A stretch of 64,000 nucleotides of DNA from Rhizobium sp. BK399 (GTDB lineage Bacteria; Pseudomonadota; Alphaproteobacteria; Rhizobiales; Rhizobiaceae). Shown here piece by piece: positions 48,050 to 56,833 of the stretch. Location of the stretch: positions 248,001-312,000 of the forward strand of contig NZ_JACIAH010000007.1 of the NCBI RefSeq assembly GCF_014194695.1, read 5' to 3'. Every line of letters starts with the position of its first letter. Position 1 is the stretch's first letter. A model generated the notes under the pieces. The model was not told the DNA's origin. It did not search any database and saw only the letters and a program-made list of their open reading frames with translations. The position numbers and the translations under genes are program-made.

Positions 48050-49333
48050 TCAAAATCGGGCGTCTGCGAAATGGGCCACTTGGGCGCCGGCTTCGTACCA
48101 CATTTCCTTCACGGCGCGGAAGCTCGGTTCGGACGGCGCTGTCAGGGGCAGCGGCAGATCCGCTTCCGTTGTCTGCCCCAGGATGAGCTGCGCAAGCGTG
48201 CGGCCAAACACCGTACCGGGCGCGATCCCGCGACCATTATAGCCGGAGAAGCCTACAACATTCGGCGCGAACCTGTGGAAGCGCGGCAATGCATTGTCGG
48301 TCATTCCGATCTTGCCGTACCACTCGCATTCGAACTCGACATCGCCAAGCTGCGGAAAGAGCTTCTTCAAGGAGCGTTTGGCCCAGGCCGTGTGGATCTG
48401 AAGCCCGGTATTGCGTAGCGCACCGACACTGCCGAAGACCAAACGCCCGGCCTGGTCCATGCGATAGGAGGAGAGGATTTCCTTCGTATCCCATACGCCT
48501 TCGCGCCCAGCGAGGATGGAGCGGCGCAAATTGTCGCTGAGCGGCCGGGTTGCAAGATTGAAATAGGGCAGATGGACCTGCTCGTTGCGCACCGCTTCCC
48601 AAGGGCCGGTGCTATAGGCGTCCGTCGCCACAATGATCCAGTCGGCCGTAACCTCTCCCTTTGCCGTCCTGACGATCCAGCGATTGCCTTTCCGCTCAGT
48701 CCCGATGACGGCGCTCGACGTGTGGATTGAAACGCCAGCCTTGACCGCCGCATGCGCAAGGCCGCGCGCGTAGGCGAGCGGCTGCAGCGTACCGGCGCGC
48801 ATATCCAGCAACGACCCCGTATAGGCGCTGCTGCCGACGCGCTTGGCCGTCTCCGCCGCGTCGAGCACTGTCACCGGCGCGCCGCGTGCCGCCCATTGCC
48901 GCGCACGATCCTCGATTTCCTTCAGGCCACTTTCGCCGACGGCGACGTGAAGCGTGCCGTTTCGTTCAAGCTCGCAAGCGATGCCGTGCTTGTCGATCAA
49001 TTCCATTACAAGCCGTGGCGCGTTGCCCAACAAGTCGAGCAGACGTCCGCCGTAGACCGGGCCGAGAACGCCCGGAAGATCGTCCGGCATGACCCACATG
49101 CCGGCGTTGATGAGGCCGACGTTTCGGCCTGCACCACCGAAGCCGATCTCCTTGGCTTCCAGCAACACGACCTTCGAACCCGCGTCCGCCAGATGGAGAC
49201 TGGAGGAAAGACCCGTATAGCCGCCCCCCACAACCACGACATCGGCACTCAAACTGCCCGCGAGTGAGGAGGTAACGGGCGGCTGAGGAGCGGTTTTTTC
49301 CCAGAGACCATGGGAGCGGGGATCGTTCAGCAT
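48050..49333 (-). CDS. FAD-dependent amine oxidase, AmaA-like (L-pipecolate oxidase candidate)
   Basis: The 427-residue flavoprotein of the DAO family has the FAD motif VVVVGGGYTGLSSSLHLA, GGAGRNVGLINAGMW beside the flavin, and the C-terminal VVGFSGYNGRGIAPGTVFGRTLA. In Pseudomonas, AmaA of this family oxidises L-pipecolate to the cyclic form of aminoadipate semialdehyde, the substrate of AmaB. The adjacent ALDH7 gene supports that role. Related enzymes oxidise other secondary amines, so biochemical proof is lacking. Divergent from the LysR gene. Confidence 0.82.
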   Translation of the reverse strand: MLNDPRSHGLWEKTAPQPPVTSSLAGSLSADVVVVGGGYTGLSSSLHLADAGSKVVLLEAKEIGFGGAGRNVGLINAGMWVMPDDLPGVLGPVYGGRLLDLLGNAPRLVMELIDKHGIACELERNGTLHVAVGESGLKEIEDRARQWAARGAPVTVLDAAETAKRVGSSAYTGSLLDMRAGTLQPLAYARGLAHAAVKAGVSIHTSSAVIGTERKGNRWIVRTAKGEVTADWIIVATDAYSTGPWEAVRNEQVHLPYFNLATRPLSDNLRRSILAGREGVWDTKEILSSYRMDQAGRLVFGSVGALRNTGLQIHTAWAKRSLKKLFPQLGDVEFECEWYGKIGMTDNALPRFHRFAPNVVGFSGYNGRGIAPGTVFGRTLAQLILGQTTEADLPLPLTAPSEPSFRAVKEMWYEAGAQVAHFADARF

Positions 49334-49503
49334 CGATCAAAATCCATTGGTTAAGCAGGCAGCATTCTAGCGCCGTGCGATTGCTTGTTAAACCGCTGAT
49401 CAGGTTGCCGATCGCAGCCCAGGAGGCCGTACCGGGCAGTTCGATCGTAATTTCAGTTCATTCCGATTCTGTCAGATGAATGACTTTACAAAGCTGGATA
49501 AGC

Positions 49504-49523
49504 CCTAAATATCGACATTTAGG
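49504..49523. promoter_or_regulatory. Dyad in the AmaA/LysR divergent promoter
   Basis: CCTAAAT (49504-49510) and ATTTAGG (49517-49523) form a perfect dyad with a 6-base spacer. It lies 30 bases before the LysR start, in the divergent promoter. This is the expected place for a LysR-type binding site. Confidence 0.5.
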
Positions 49524-49552
49524 AAATAGCTTATTCTGAAATGGAATGATTG

Positions 49553-50443
49553 GTGCTGCTTTCACGACGCTTTCTTCCATCGACATCCTTGCTTGTGGCC
49601 TTTGAGTCGGTCTCGCGCACAGGCAGCGTGACGGCCGCCGCGCGTGAACTCGACCTCACCCAGAGCGCCGTCAGCCGTCAGATAAAGGCGCTGGAAGAGC
49701 AGCTCGGCGTCGAGCTGTTCGTGCGCGAACGCCAGACGGTACGATTGACGCTCGCCGGCGACGGCTACGCCCGCGAGATACGCGAAGCGCTTCGGCGCAT
49801 TTCGAGCGCATCGCTGAACCTGCGCGCCAATCCGCACGGCGGTACGCTCAATCTGGCGATTCTTCCTACCTTCGGGACGCGTTGGCTGGCACCCCGGCTG
49901 GGAGGCTTCCTGGCGGCCAATCCGGGAGTGACGATCAATCTTGTCACCCGGCTTTCGCCCTTCGACTTCCGGCTCGATTCGATCGATGCGGCCATTCATT
50001 TCGGCCACGCGCATTGGCCGGGGGCGGAGCTGACATTTCTGATGTCGGAGAAAACTGTGCCGGCCTGCAGCCCCGAATTCCGCAGCCGACACGCGATCAA
50101 AGTTGCCGAGGACCTGCTTCAAGCTCCGCTACTGCACCTGACGACGCGCCCGGATGCATGGGAGCGCTGGTTCGCAGACAGCGGCGTGAGCTTTCAAACC
50201 GTGCACGGCATGCTTTTCGATCAGTTTGCGACTGCGGCGCAAGCAGCGATGGCCGGTCTCGGTGTTGCGCTGCTTCCGACGTTCCTCATTCAAGATGAAC
50301 TGAAACGCGGCGATCTGGTTGCAGCCGTCGACCGAGAAATGGAAAGCAGCGAGCACTACTATCTCGTCTATCCACCGGAGCGGGCCGACTACGCGCCGCT
50401 GGAAGCATTTCGCGATTGGATCGTTCGGGAAGCCGCCATCTGA
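49553..50443 (+). CDS. LysR-family transcriptional regulator
   Basis: The 296-residue regulator has the N-terminal helix-turn-helix (SLLVAFESVSRTGSVTAAARELDLTQSAVSRQIKALEEQLG, here abbreviated SVTAAAREL and LTQSAVSRQ) and a periplasmic-binding-protein-like effector domain (LNLAILPTFGTRWLAPRL). The start is GTG 49553 (GGA 7 bases upstream) or TTG 49550; no ATG is in frame. It diverges from the amaA-like gene and, by the usual LysR layout, controls it. The GcvA-like effector domain does not reveal the ligand. Confidence 0.88.
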   Translation: MLLSRRFLPSTSLLVAFESVSRTGSVTAAARELDLTQSAVSRQIKALEEQLGVELFVRERQTVRLTLAGDGYAREIREALRRISSASLNLRANPHGGTLNLAILPTFGTRWLAPRLGGFLAANPGVTINLVTRLSPFDFRLDSIDAAIHFGHAHWPGAELTFLMSEKTVPACSPEFRSRHAIKVAEDLLQAPLLHLTTRPDAWERWFADSGVSFQTVHGMLFDQFATAAQAAMAGLGVALLPTFLIQDELKRGDLVAAVDREMESSEHYYLVYPPERADYAPLEAFRDWIVREAAI

Positions 50444-50514
50444 CGAACAGCTTGCGCCGGCATGGTGCTTTCGACCATTATGCCGCAAACCAAAATATGA
50501 TGCAGGAAATTCCC

Positions 50515-50751
50515 ATGAAGCCCATTTTCGTTCAGCTCCAATGCGCACCCGGCAAAACCTACGAGGTTGCCGATGCCATCTACCAGACAGAGCGCGCTTC
50601 AGAGCTCTACTCGACGAGCGGCGACTACGATCTTCTGCTCAAGGTCTACGTCGAGGAAGGCCAGGACATCGGCAAGTTCATCAATGACAACATCGCCAAC
50701 ATTCCCGGTATCGTGCGTTCGCTGACGACGCTGACGTTCAAGGCTTTCTGA
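50515..50751 (+). CDS. Stand-alone Lrp/AsnC effector-binding (RAM) domain protein
   Basis: The 78-residue protein is only the C-terminal ligand-binding domain of Lrp/AsnC regulators: IFVQLQCAPGKTYEVADAI, YSTSGDYDLLLKVYVEEG, GIVRSLTTLTFKAF. It lacks a DNA-binding domain. Such small RAM proteins bind amino acids and form octamers, perhaps modulating full-length Lrp. ATG 50515 has AGGAAA 7 bases upstream; ATG 50497 is an alternative. Its place beside amino-acid catabolic genes suggests amino-acid sensing. Confidence 0.85.
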   Translation: MKPIFVQLQCAPGKTYEVADAIYQTERASELYSTSGDYDLLLKVYVEEGQDIGKFINDNIANIPGIVRSLTTLTFKAF

Positions 50752-50799
50752 GGAAGCCGTTTCAAACCCCTGGCAGCCGCGCAAGGGCGATCTCGGGCA

Positions 50800-53274
50800 T
50801 TAAAATGAGGCGGCTCGCGAGCTGCCGAGGCTGGTGATCTGACCGGATGGCGCTTGTTCATCTGCCGATCCCGATAGCGGAAGCAGCCGGATGCGTTTTG
50901 CGCCGCCGGGGGCAAGGTGAAACCAGTCGTCGTCCGGTCGATAACCATCGACGCTGACATGGACGGACTGCGCGAACCTGTCGACTGCGATATCGAGCTC
51001 CCATTCATTGTCCTGCCGCGTCACCACCGCCTGGATCTCGGTATCGTGGAAGGCCTTGGCGCGGCCCAACGGAAAATGGAAAGCGTCGGCGACCACCGGG
51101 CCGCCATCCGGCAGACGTAGACGGGCAACGGTGACGTCGTGCGACGGTGGTCCGAAGCGAAACGCGTAGGTCGTATCAAAAAACGCGCCGAAGAGATCGG
51201 TTGCGGCAAACGTTTCACAGCTTCTGGGCGCCAAAGTCAGAATGCGGCCACCGCTGACGACGTGCTGCCTGCCGTAGCGCAGGCAAACCAGTTCGAGATC
51301 AAGCTGTAAGGTATGTTCGGTTTCATTCAGCACGTGGACGTCGAGGCCATTCGTCCCCTCGTCGGTCACCACCACCTGAACCGGCCGAAAGGCACGACGC
51401 AGGGCATACCACACGGGCTTCGGCTCGCCGGTCGAATCGATCACCCCCCAACCGGGACCTGGCATCAGATCCTGTAAGGTCCACACCAAGGCGCCGTTGC
51501 AGGTCGATCCGCTGCGCCGCCATTCGGCGAAGGTCGCTTCAGCAACTTCGCCGGTAACGACACGCGAGAGGTCCAGATAACGGTCGCGATCTTCACGACG
51601 AAGTCGCGCCGGATCCTCGCCGTAAAGTTCGGTCAGATAGAAATCGCGAACATCCTCGAAATCCCACGATGCGCCGCGATCGCGGGGAACGCGCGCCTTC
51701 CATAGCGGACTGTGGACCGGGGGAACGTCCAGATGCCGTTGCAGCGTTCGTTGTTGCGGCACCTGGGAGAAAGCCAGGCTCTCGGCCGCGAAGCGGACAT
51801 TCGCACGACGGGCATCCACGAGCGGTCGCATATAGGCGCCGACCCCGTAATAATGAGTAACACCAGCATCTGACGAGAAGGGCATCGCGCCACCCGATGG
51901 TGAGTTCACCACATACGGCACGTCGGGCCTCATGCGGCCGGCGATCGCCGGAATGATCTCCTCCGTGATTGGGCCTGCCCAATATTCACGCGGCAGGCCA
52001 AGCATCGCCGCCTGCTGATAGACTTCGCTGCCGCCGCAGAGAACCGCCACCGATGGGCATCCCTGGACGGCGTGCAGGAATTCCTCGACCTCCGCGTGGA
52101 CGTGCGCGGTTAGCGCCTTGTCGTTCTTCGGATAGTCGAAGTTGGCAAACATGAAGTCCTGCCAGACGAGCAGACCGAGTTCGTCGCAGAGCTGAAAGAA
52201 CGCTGGCGTCTCGTAAGCCATGGTGCCGCCGATGCGGATCATGTTCATGCCTGCCTCGGCGGCAAGGCGCAGGAACGGCTCGTAGTCTGACTTGCCGCCC
52301 GGCAGCCGAACGATATCGGCGGTCGTCCAGACCGCCCCTCGGCAAAAGACACGCTCGCCGTTGACCAGCAGCGCAAAGTCATCACCCCCCGATCCGCGAT
52401 CAACGTCGATGCGGCGAAAACCCGTTCGGCCCGCATGGTGCTCGACACCATCAATGATGATCGAGAAATCATAGAGCTGCGGTACACCGTGCGTATGCGG
52501 CCACCAGAGATCGACGTCCTCTAGCCTGAGGATTGCCGAATGGTGGTTCTCTCCGACTTTTTCGAAAGCCTGCTGAACAGCTCCGCACCGAAGCACGAGG
52601 TCCGGGTTGTCGACATTGGTATGAAGCGAAACACTCAGTCGCCCAGTGCCATCCGCCTCGAGCACGGCGCGGACCGAAACGTTATCGATCGAAACGACAT
52701 CGCGGCGGACGACCGTGATGGGTCGCCACGGACCGACAGCATGAATTTCCGGACACCAGCCGGGCATGCGGCCCAGAAGCGTCGTGCGGACATTCTTCAA
52801 GCCTTGTGGCGTGATCATCTGCGGCCGCCAGCGGGCGCGTGGGCCGGGCTCGGCCAGCCTCGGCGCAAGGGCTCGGAAGCACAGCGCCAACTCGTCGCCG
52901 CCAGAGAGCGTCACAGGTATCTCGTGTATTGTGAACATGCTTTCCGACGACAGGATCTCTTGGCCGTTGAGAAAGACATGACACAGCGTCGCCAATCCCT
53001 CGAAGCGAAGGATCGCATCACCGGGCTGGACGTCAAAAAGCCGGCAGAGATACCATGCGTCGCGGGTGTCGAGCGGCTCCGGATTGTCCCGGTCGAACTG
53101 CCCCGCCTTTTCCAAAGCTGCGGCGACGGTACCTGGTACTTCGGCGGCAATAAACTGCGCGGACAAGGGAATGTCATGGGGCGTTGCGCAAGCGCCCGAT
53201 TCCGTCAGGACCAGGTTCCACCCTTCGGCAAGCAGGGTTTCCTCCGCACCGACACTCGCCAACCGTCCCCGCAT
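50800..53274 (-). CDS. Glycoside hydrolase family 2 (beta-mannosidase-like) protein with altered acid/base motif
   Basis: The 824-residue protein has GH2 architecture: an N-terminal sugar-binding domain (VPGTVAAALEKAG, TRDAWYLCRLF, LRFEGLATLCHVFLNGQ), an immunoglobulin-like domain, and a TIM barrel starting near residue 330 (MNMIRIGGTMAYE, LCDELGLLVWQDFMFANFDYP). The acid/base Glu, normally after Asn (NE), is E417 in LCGGSE, with Ser in place of Asn. The likely nucleophile is E498 in FAAESLAF. No signal peptide. It is the last gene of the carrier-protein operon, 16 bases after the DUF1839 gene, so it probably acts on a cytoplasmic glycoside linked to that pathway. Confidence 0.82.
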   Translation of the reverse strand: MRGRLASVGAEETLLAEGWNLVLTESGACATPHDIPLSAQFIAAEVPGTVAAALEKAGQFDRDNPEPLDTRDAWYLCRLFDVQPGDAILRFEGLATLCHVFLNGQEILSSESMFTIHEIPVTLSGGDELALCFRALAPRLAEPGPRARWRPQMITPQGLKNVRTTLLGRMPGWCPEIHAVGPWRPITVVRRDVVSIDNVSVRAVLEADGTGRLSVSLHTNVDNPDLVLRCGAVQQAFEKVGENHHSAILRLEDVDLWWPHTHGVPQLYDFSIIIDGVEHHAGRTGFRRIDVDRGSGGDDFALLVNGERVFCRGAVWTTADIVRLPGGKSDYEPFLRLAAEAGMNMIRIGGTMAYETPAFFQLCDELGLLVWQDFMFANFDYPKNDKALTAHVHAEVEEFLHAVQGCPSVAVLCGGSEVYQQAAMLGLPREYWAGPITEEIIPAIAGRMRPDVPYVVNSPSGGAMPFSSDAGVTHYYGVGAYMRPLVDARRANVRFAAESLAFSQVPQQRTLQRHLDVPPVHSPLWKARVPRDRGASWDFEDVRDFYLTELYGEDPARLRREDRDRYLDLSRVVTGEVAEATFAEWRRSGSTCNGALVWTLQDLMPGPGWGVIDSTGEPKPVWYALRRAFRPVQVVVTDEGTNGLDVHVLNETEHTLQLDLELVCLRYGRQHVVSGGRILTLAPRSCETFAATDLFGAFFDTTYAFRFGPPSHDVTVARLRLPDGGPVVADAFHFPLGRAKAFHDTEIQAVVTRQDNEWELDIAVDRFAQSVHVSVDGYRPDDDWFHLAPGGAKRIRLLPLSGSADEQAPSGQITSLGSSRAASF

Positions 53275-53290
53275 CCTCAGACTCCCGGCT

Positions 53291-54253
53291 TCACAAGCGC
53301 TCCTTGAGAGAAGCCATCATGGAATCCCATGCATCGGCTGCCGGATCAAGCGCCGTGCGCAGCGGATCGTACTTCTTCCGGGTCACTGCCCGGGCGAGCT
53401 GGAACTGCACCGACTTTGCGACTTCGGAAATTCGACGCGCGTCGTCAATGGCGGAGGAAAATTCGCTGGCCGAGACCCAAGCTAGGTGATCGCCGGCAAG
53501 CTCGAAATTGGCGCCGAACTGACGCAACGTATTGAACGCGTATTTGTGAAAGAAACCGAAGGGACGCTCTGCCACGGCTTCCACCTGCTGCGGAAACACT
53601 TCAGCGAAGGCGCGGATCGGATTGGTGGTCGGTCTGCGGCCGAAGTGAAGTCCGAGAAGCTCGCGTGCCATAGTGCTGACCTGCATCGCATCAGGCATGC
53701 GAACGGGAATTTTTGCAAACTCCGTGTAGGGGAGGAACGGCGGATCATCTGCGGACAAATGCAGCTGGAACAGCCCGTCGAAATCCTCTCCCACAAGCTG
53801 GAAATAGCCGCCGTTGTGAAAATACTCGATGCGCTTGCCGGTGAAGTCGAGCCTGTTGATTGCCACCGTGGTCTTGCCATGCTCGGTTCGGTAGGCCGTG
53901 CCCTGGGTATCGGGCATATAAAACGAGTCCATCTCGATCAGGCAGAGGCGACCTCGCGCAATCTGGGTTTCGACGTGCCGTTCGACCCGATCGAAGATAG
54001 CGAGTTCGGTAACCCGGATGTCGTAGAGTGACTCGAGATCCTCGAGAGGCACCTTGAAGAAGGTGAACTGGTCGCCCTCGAAATCCTGCGTCAGCGTGAA
54101 GCCAAGCATCGCCTCCGGCGCAGCACCCGCGGCGTTCAACACTTCGATCCAAAGGTCGACGTAGCAATTGGTTTCCGGCCACATGCGCTCGCTGGAGTGC
54201 AGCGGATGCGACTGATAGCCGTCCGGGCGCGCCCGCGGGAAGACGGCTGTCAT
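53291..54253 (-). CDS. DUF1839 family protein
   Basis: The 320-residue protein is of the DUF1839 family, which accompanies amino acid:[carrier protein] ligases in rhizobia. A conserved-looking Cys30 sits in WPETNCYVDLWIEVL, followed by PEAMLGFTLTQDFEGDQFTFFK. This Cys-helix-Gly-strand arrangement resembles the N-terminal domain of BtrH-type acyltransferases, which move aminoacyl groups from a carrier protein to an acceptor. That likeness is my inference. ATG 54253 follows the ligase stop by 8 bases; GTG 54271 would overlap. No membrane segment or signal peptide. Confidence 0.75.
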   Translation of the reverse strand: MTAVFPRARPDGYQSHPLHSSERMWPETNCYVDLWIEVLNAAGAAPEAMLGFTLTQDFEGDQFTFFKVPLEDLESLYDIRVTELAIFDRVERHVETQIARGRLCLIEMDSFYMPDTQGTAYRTEHGKTTVAINRLDFTGKRIEYFHNGGYFQLVGEDFDGLFQLHLSADDPPFLPYTEFAKIPVRMPDAMQVSTMARELLGLHFGRRPTTNPIRAFAEVFPQQVEAVAERPFGFFHKYAFNTLRQFGANFELAGDHLAWVSASEFSSAIDDARRISEVAKSVQFQLARAVTRKKYDPLRTALDPAADAWDSMMASLKERL

Positions 54254-54261
54254 CAAACCAC

Positions 54262-55170
54262 TCAGCCCCACAGCGCTTGCCGCACCTTGGAAGGCCAGTG
54301 CTTGAGCTCCAGTCCGTGGTGATGGAAGAGCGCGAGCGCAATACGCTCAAGTCCGAAGCCGACACAGGCGGTATGGGCAACACTGCCGTCTTCAAGATAG
54401 AGGTCCCATTTCGTGCCGAACGCGTCCTGATGGTAGTTGAAGCTCATGCAGGCCGTCGGCTTGGCAACCGAGGTGATCGGAATGAGCAGCTCGAACTTCA
54501 GGTTCTGGTCGCGTTGGTTGTTGGCCAGCATCTTGCCGGCGCGGCCGAAGAAGGGATCGTTCGCGACATCGATCGTCACATCCAGGCCCACCGCCTTCAT
54601 CATCTCGACGCCGCGGTCCATCCAGCGCTGCCGGAAATCCGTGACGTGCTGCTCCGTGCCCATACAGATGTATTCGCGCATGCGGAAAAGCTGCTGGCGC
54701 GCCGGATCCTGTGATGGCTCATGCCGGAAGCAGTAGGATTGCAGATCGAAAAGACCGCCACTCATCGGCAGTTTGCCGCGACGAGCAACAGTCGGATAGA
54801 GCGGGTAGCAGGCCGCAGGCGTCAGTACGATATCAGTTGCCTGCTGATCCTTCGTCCAGTCGTCGCCCACTTCCATGCATTGAAGCAGGCTGATGTGGTC
54901 GAGTTCGTTGCCGCAGAAACTATGGACAGTGCCGGCGAGCTGCGGGAAGCTCTTCATGTAACCGCTTTTCTCGAAGAAGGCGCGGTTCATGCCCGGCGGG
55001 AAACGCATTGCCTCGGCGCCGTCGGCGCCGCCGAATTTGTCGATCAAGCGCTCGAAGGCGGCAATCACATCTTCGAATTGTCCGCTGCGGCCATAGAGCC
55101 CGTCAACGCCGGTATCAATCAAAAGGCCCGATTCAAATAGCCTGTCCAAAAACGTTGTCTGCACGTCCAT
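54262..55170 (-). CDS. Amino acid:[carrier protein] ligase (SerRS-like class II aaRS homologue)
   Basis: The 302-residue enzyme is the catalytic core of an atypical seryl-tRNA synthetase without a tRNA-binding domain. Class II motif 2 is seen at residues 147-166 ([10 protein letters not shown]...FRMRE) and motif 3 at 270-281 ([12 protein letters not shown]). C121 (PAACYPLYP), E166 and C269 (HTACVG) are placed as the zinc ligands that bind the amino group. Characterised relatives in Bradyrhizobium and Agrobacterium activate a small amino acid and load it on the phosphopantetheine arm of a neighbouring carrier protein. The carrier gene is two genes upstream. Gene order and length agree with that family; amino-acid choice (Gly or Ala class) is not readable here. 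Confidence 0.92.
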   Translation of the reverse strand: MDVQTTFLDRLFESGLLIDTGVDGLYGRSGQFEDVIAAFERLIDKFGGADGAEAMRFPPGMNRAFFEKSGYMKSFPQLAGTVHSFCGNELDHISLLQCMEVGDDWTKDQQATDIVLTPAACYPLYPTVARRGKLPMSGGLFDLQSYCFRHEPSQDPARQQLFRMREYICMGTEQHVTDFRQRWMDRGVEMMKAVGLDVTIDVANDPFFGRAGKMLANNQRDQNLKFELLIPITSVAKPTACMSFNYHQDAFGTKWDLYLEDGSVAHTACVGFGLERIALALFHHHGLELKHWPSKVRQALWG

Positions 55171-55174
55171 GTCG

Positions 55175-56356
55175 TCACCCCAGTAAGCTAGTGTCCTGCT
55201 TGTGAACAAGAAGCATGCTCGACGTGTTGCCGAGGATGCGGTCGTTCGAGATCATGAGTTGTGCGGAGTGGGCGTCGCGCAGGTGGCGTCCGACGCTGAA
55301 CGGCGTGCCGTTCTTGTAGCCCATGATCCCGCAGATCAGCATCACATGATTGACGATCTCGAGGATCGTTTCCGACGATGCGATCTTCACGTTGTTCATC
55401 GTGACGGCAAAGCCGATGGAGGAAAGCTTGTCCGCGTCATCCTTGGCTCCTTCGTAAGCCTTGAGACCGGCGACGACATTTGAGCGAACCATCTGAAGCA
55501 GGTTGGAGACCTCGGCCAGCCGCAGGGCTCCGGGCGGCGGTGTTCCCGGCGACTTGCGTGCAGCGGCGCGCACGAACGACTGCGCCCGGCCCACCGCGTC
55601 GACGGCGATGCCATACCACACGCTGCTCCACAGGAGGTGCGACGATGCCAGCATCGATTGAGCAGCAATCTCGGCAAAGGGCTTCGGCAGGATTTGTTCG
55701 GCAGGCGCCTCACCTTTGAAGAGGAAGCCATCCGAACAAGTGCCGCGCATGCCGAGGGTGTTCCAGGCATGGGTCTTTTCCAGCGCGTACTGCTCCTCGA
55801 GGAAAACGGTCAGGACCTGATCGGAAGAAGCCGCATTTGCATGGGCCCGCGAGGTAATCATGATTGCATCGGCGTGGGAACCGTAGGATATGACGCTCGC
55901 GTCCTTCTCCAGACGGCAGGTATCGCCCTCGACCTCGATCGCGCAGATGCTATTTCGGAGATTGCCGCCGATGCCGCCTTCGGTCGTCGCAGACGCGATC
56001 AACAATTGCTCGCCAGCCACGCGTTGCATGAAGGCCCGATGCCATTCGCTCTCGCCGCCATGCTCGACGAGGCTGCAGAGTTTGATGTGATGCATCGCGA
56101 AGACCATGGCGGCGGCGGCACAACCCTGTCCAAGCGTCGAGCATAATTCAGCGATCTGAGCGATCGTCGCGCCTTCACCGCCGAGGTGACGCGGGATCTG
56201 AATTCCAAACAGCCGCTCGGCTCTCATGGCCTCCACGGCCTCGTGCGGGAACCTCCCATCAAAATCGACGGAGTCTGCATGCTTTGCCGCGATCGCTGCC
56301 ACGCGGGCGACCCTGGCGGCAAGATCCTCTTGCGCGATTTTGACCGGAAAGTTCAT
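55175..56356 (-). CDS. Acyl-CoA-dehydrogenase-like flavoprotein of the carrier-protein operon
   Basis: The 393-residue protein has the three-domain ACAD pattern: N-terminal helices ([27 protein letters not shown]), a middle beta domain with [12 protein letters not shown], and a C-terminal helical domain ([26 protein letters not shown]). The Glu of the usual Y-E-G-T-S motif is replaced; the matching segment is ILGNTS. It starts directly after the carrier-protein stop and ends 4 bases before the ligase start. I infer that it acts on the aminoacyl group while bound to the carrier protein, for example by dehydrogenation or oxidation. Confidence 0.85.
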   Translation of the reverse strand: MNFPVKIAQEDLAARVARVAAIAAKHADSVDFDGRFPHEAVEAMRAERLFGIQIPRHLGGEGATIAQIAELCSTLGQGCAAAAMVFAMHHIKLCSLVEHGGESEWHRAFMQRVAGEQLLIASATTEGGIGGNLRNSICAIEVEGDTCRLEKDASVISYGSHADAIMITSRAHANAASSDQVLTVFLEEQYALEKTHAWNTLGMRGTCSDGFLFKGEAPAEQILPKPFAEIAAQSMLASSHLLWSSVWYGIAVDAVGRAQSFVRAAARKSPGTPPPGALRLAEVSNLLQMVRSNVVAGLKAYEGAKDDADKLSSIGFAVTMNNVKIASSETILEIVNHVMLICGIMGYKNGTPFSVGRHLRDAHSAQLMISNDRILGNTSSMLLVHKQDTSLLG

Positions 56357-56608
56357 TTAGGCGACCTTCCGGCTATCTTTGATCTGGTCGACAGTCCTCG
56401 CGATTGCTGCAATGCTGGCGAATGACTTGCGATTCAAAAGATTGTCAGGAAACTCGATATCGAAGGCCTCTTCGATACCAAGCATGAGCTGGACGGAAGC
56501 GAAGGAAGTCAAACCGACGGCATAGAGGTCGTCATCGTCGGCAACTTGGTCAACAGAAACGGGAAGCTTTCCGAATTTGACCAGGAGATCACGGATCGTA
56601 GTATTCAT
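56357..56608 (-). CDS. Carrier protein (phosphopantetheine-binding) for amino acid:[CP] ligase
   Basis: The 83-residue acyl-carrier-like protein has the phosphopantetheine attachment Ser35 in VGLTSFASVQ, where Thr replaces the usual Asp of the DSL motif. The helix III segment FDIEFPDNLLNRKSFASI is typical. The ligase two genes downstream is predicted to aminoacylate it. It is not the fatty-acid ACP, whose gene lies in the fab cluster. First gene of a five-gene operon; the promoter must lie within 56609-56868. Confidence 0.92.
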   Translation of the reverse strand: MNTTIRDLLVKFGKLPVSVDQVADDDDLYAVGLTSFASVQLMLGIEEAFDIEFPDNLLNRKSFASIAAIARTVDQIKDSRKVA

Positions 56609-56833
56609 TATGACTTCTCCAAGATGATCATATCTCGAGTGGCGAAACGGCCTTGTTCTCGGGATAGGCGTAGTCCGGAAAAGACAAAATTCTGCTAAAT
56701 GACGTAGTTAAAGCGAACTGATCACTTCAGCTAAATTCTTAGAAGAGACGACGACAGGAAGCGGAACTTAGTTGAGATTTCAAACCCTTGCCGCGATTGC
56801 AATCAACACGCCACGAAAGGGGTCTTCTGACAC

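Noticed and set aside
54262-55170. True seryl-tRNA synthetase
   Set aside because: It has only the catalytic core, about 300 residues, no tRNA-binding domain, and lies with a carrier protein gene.
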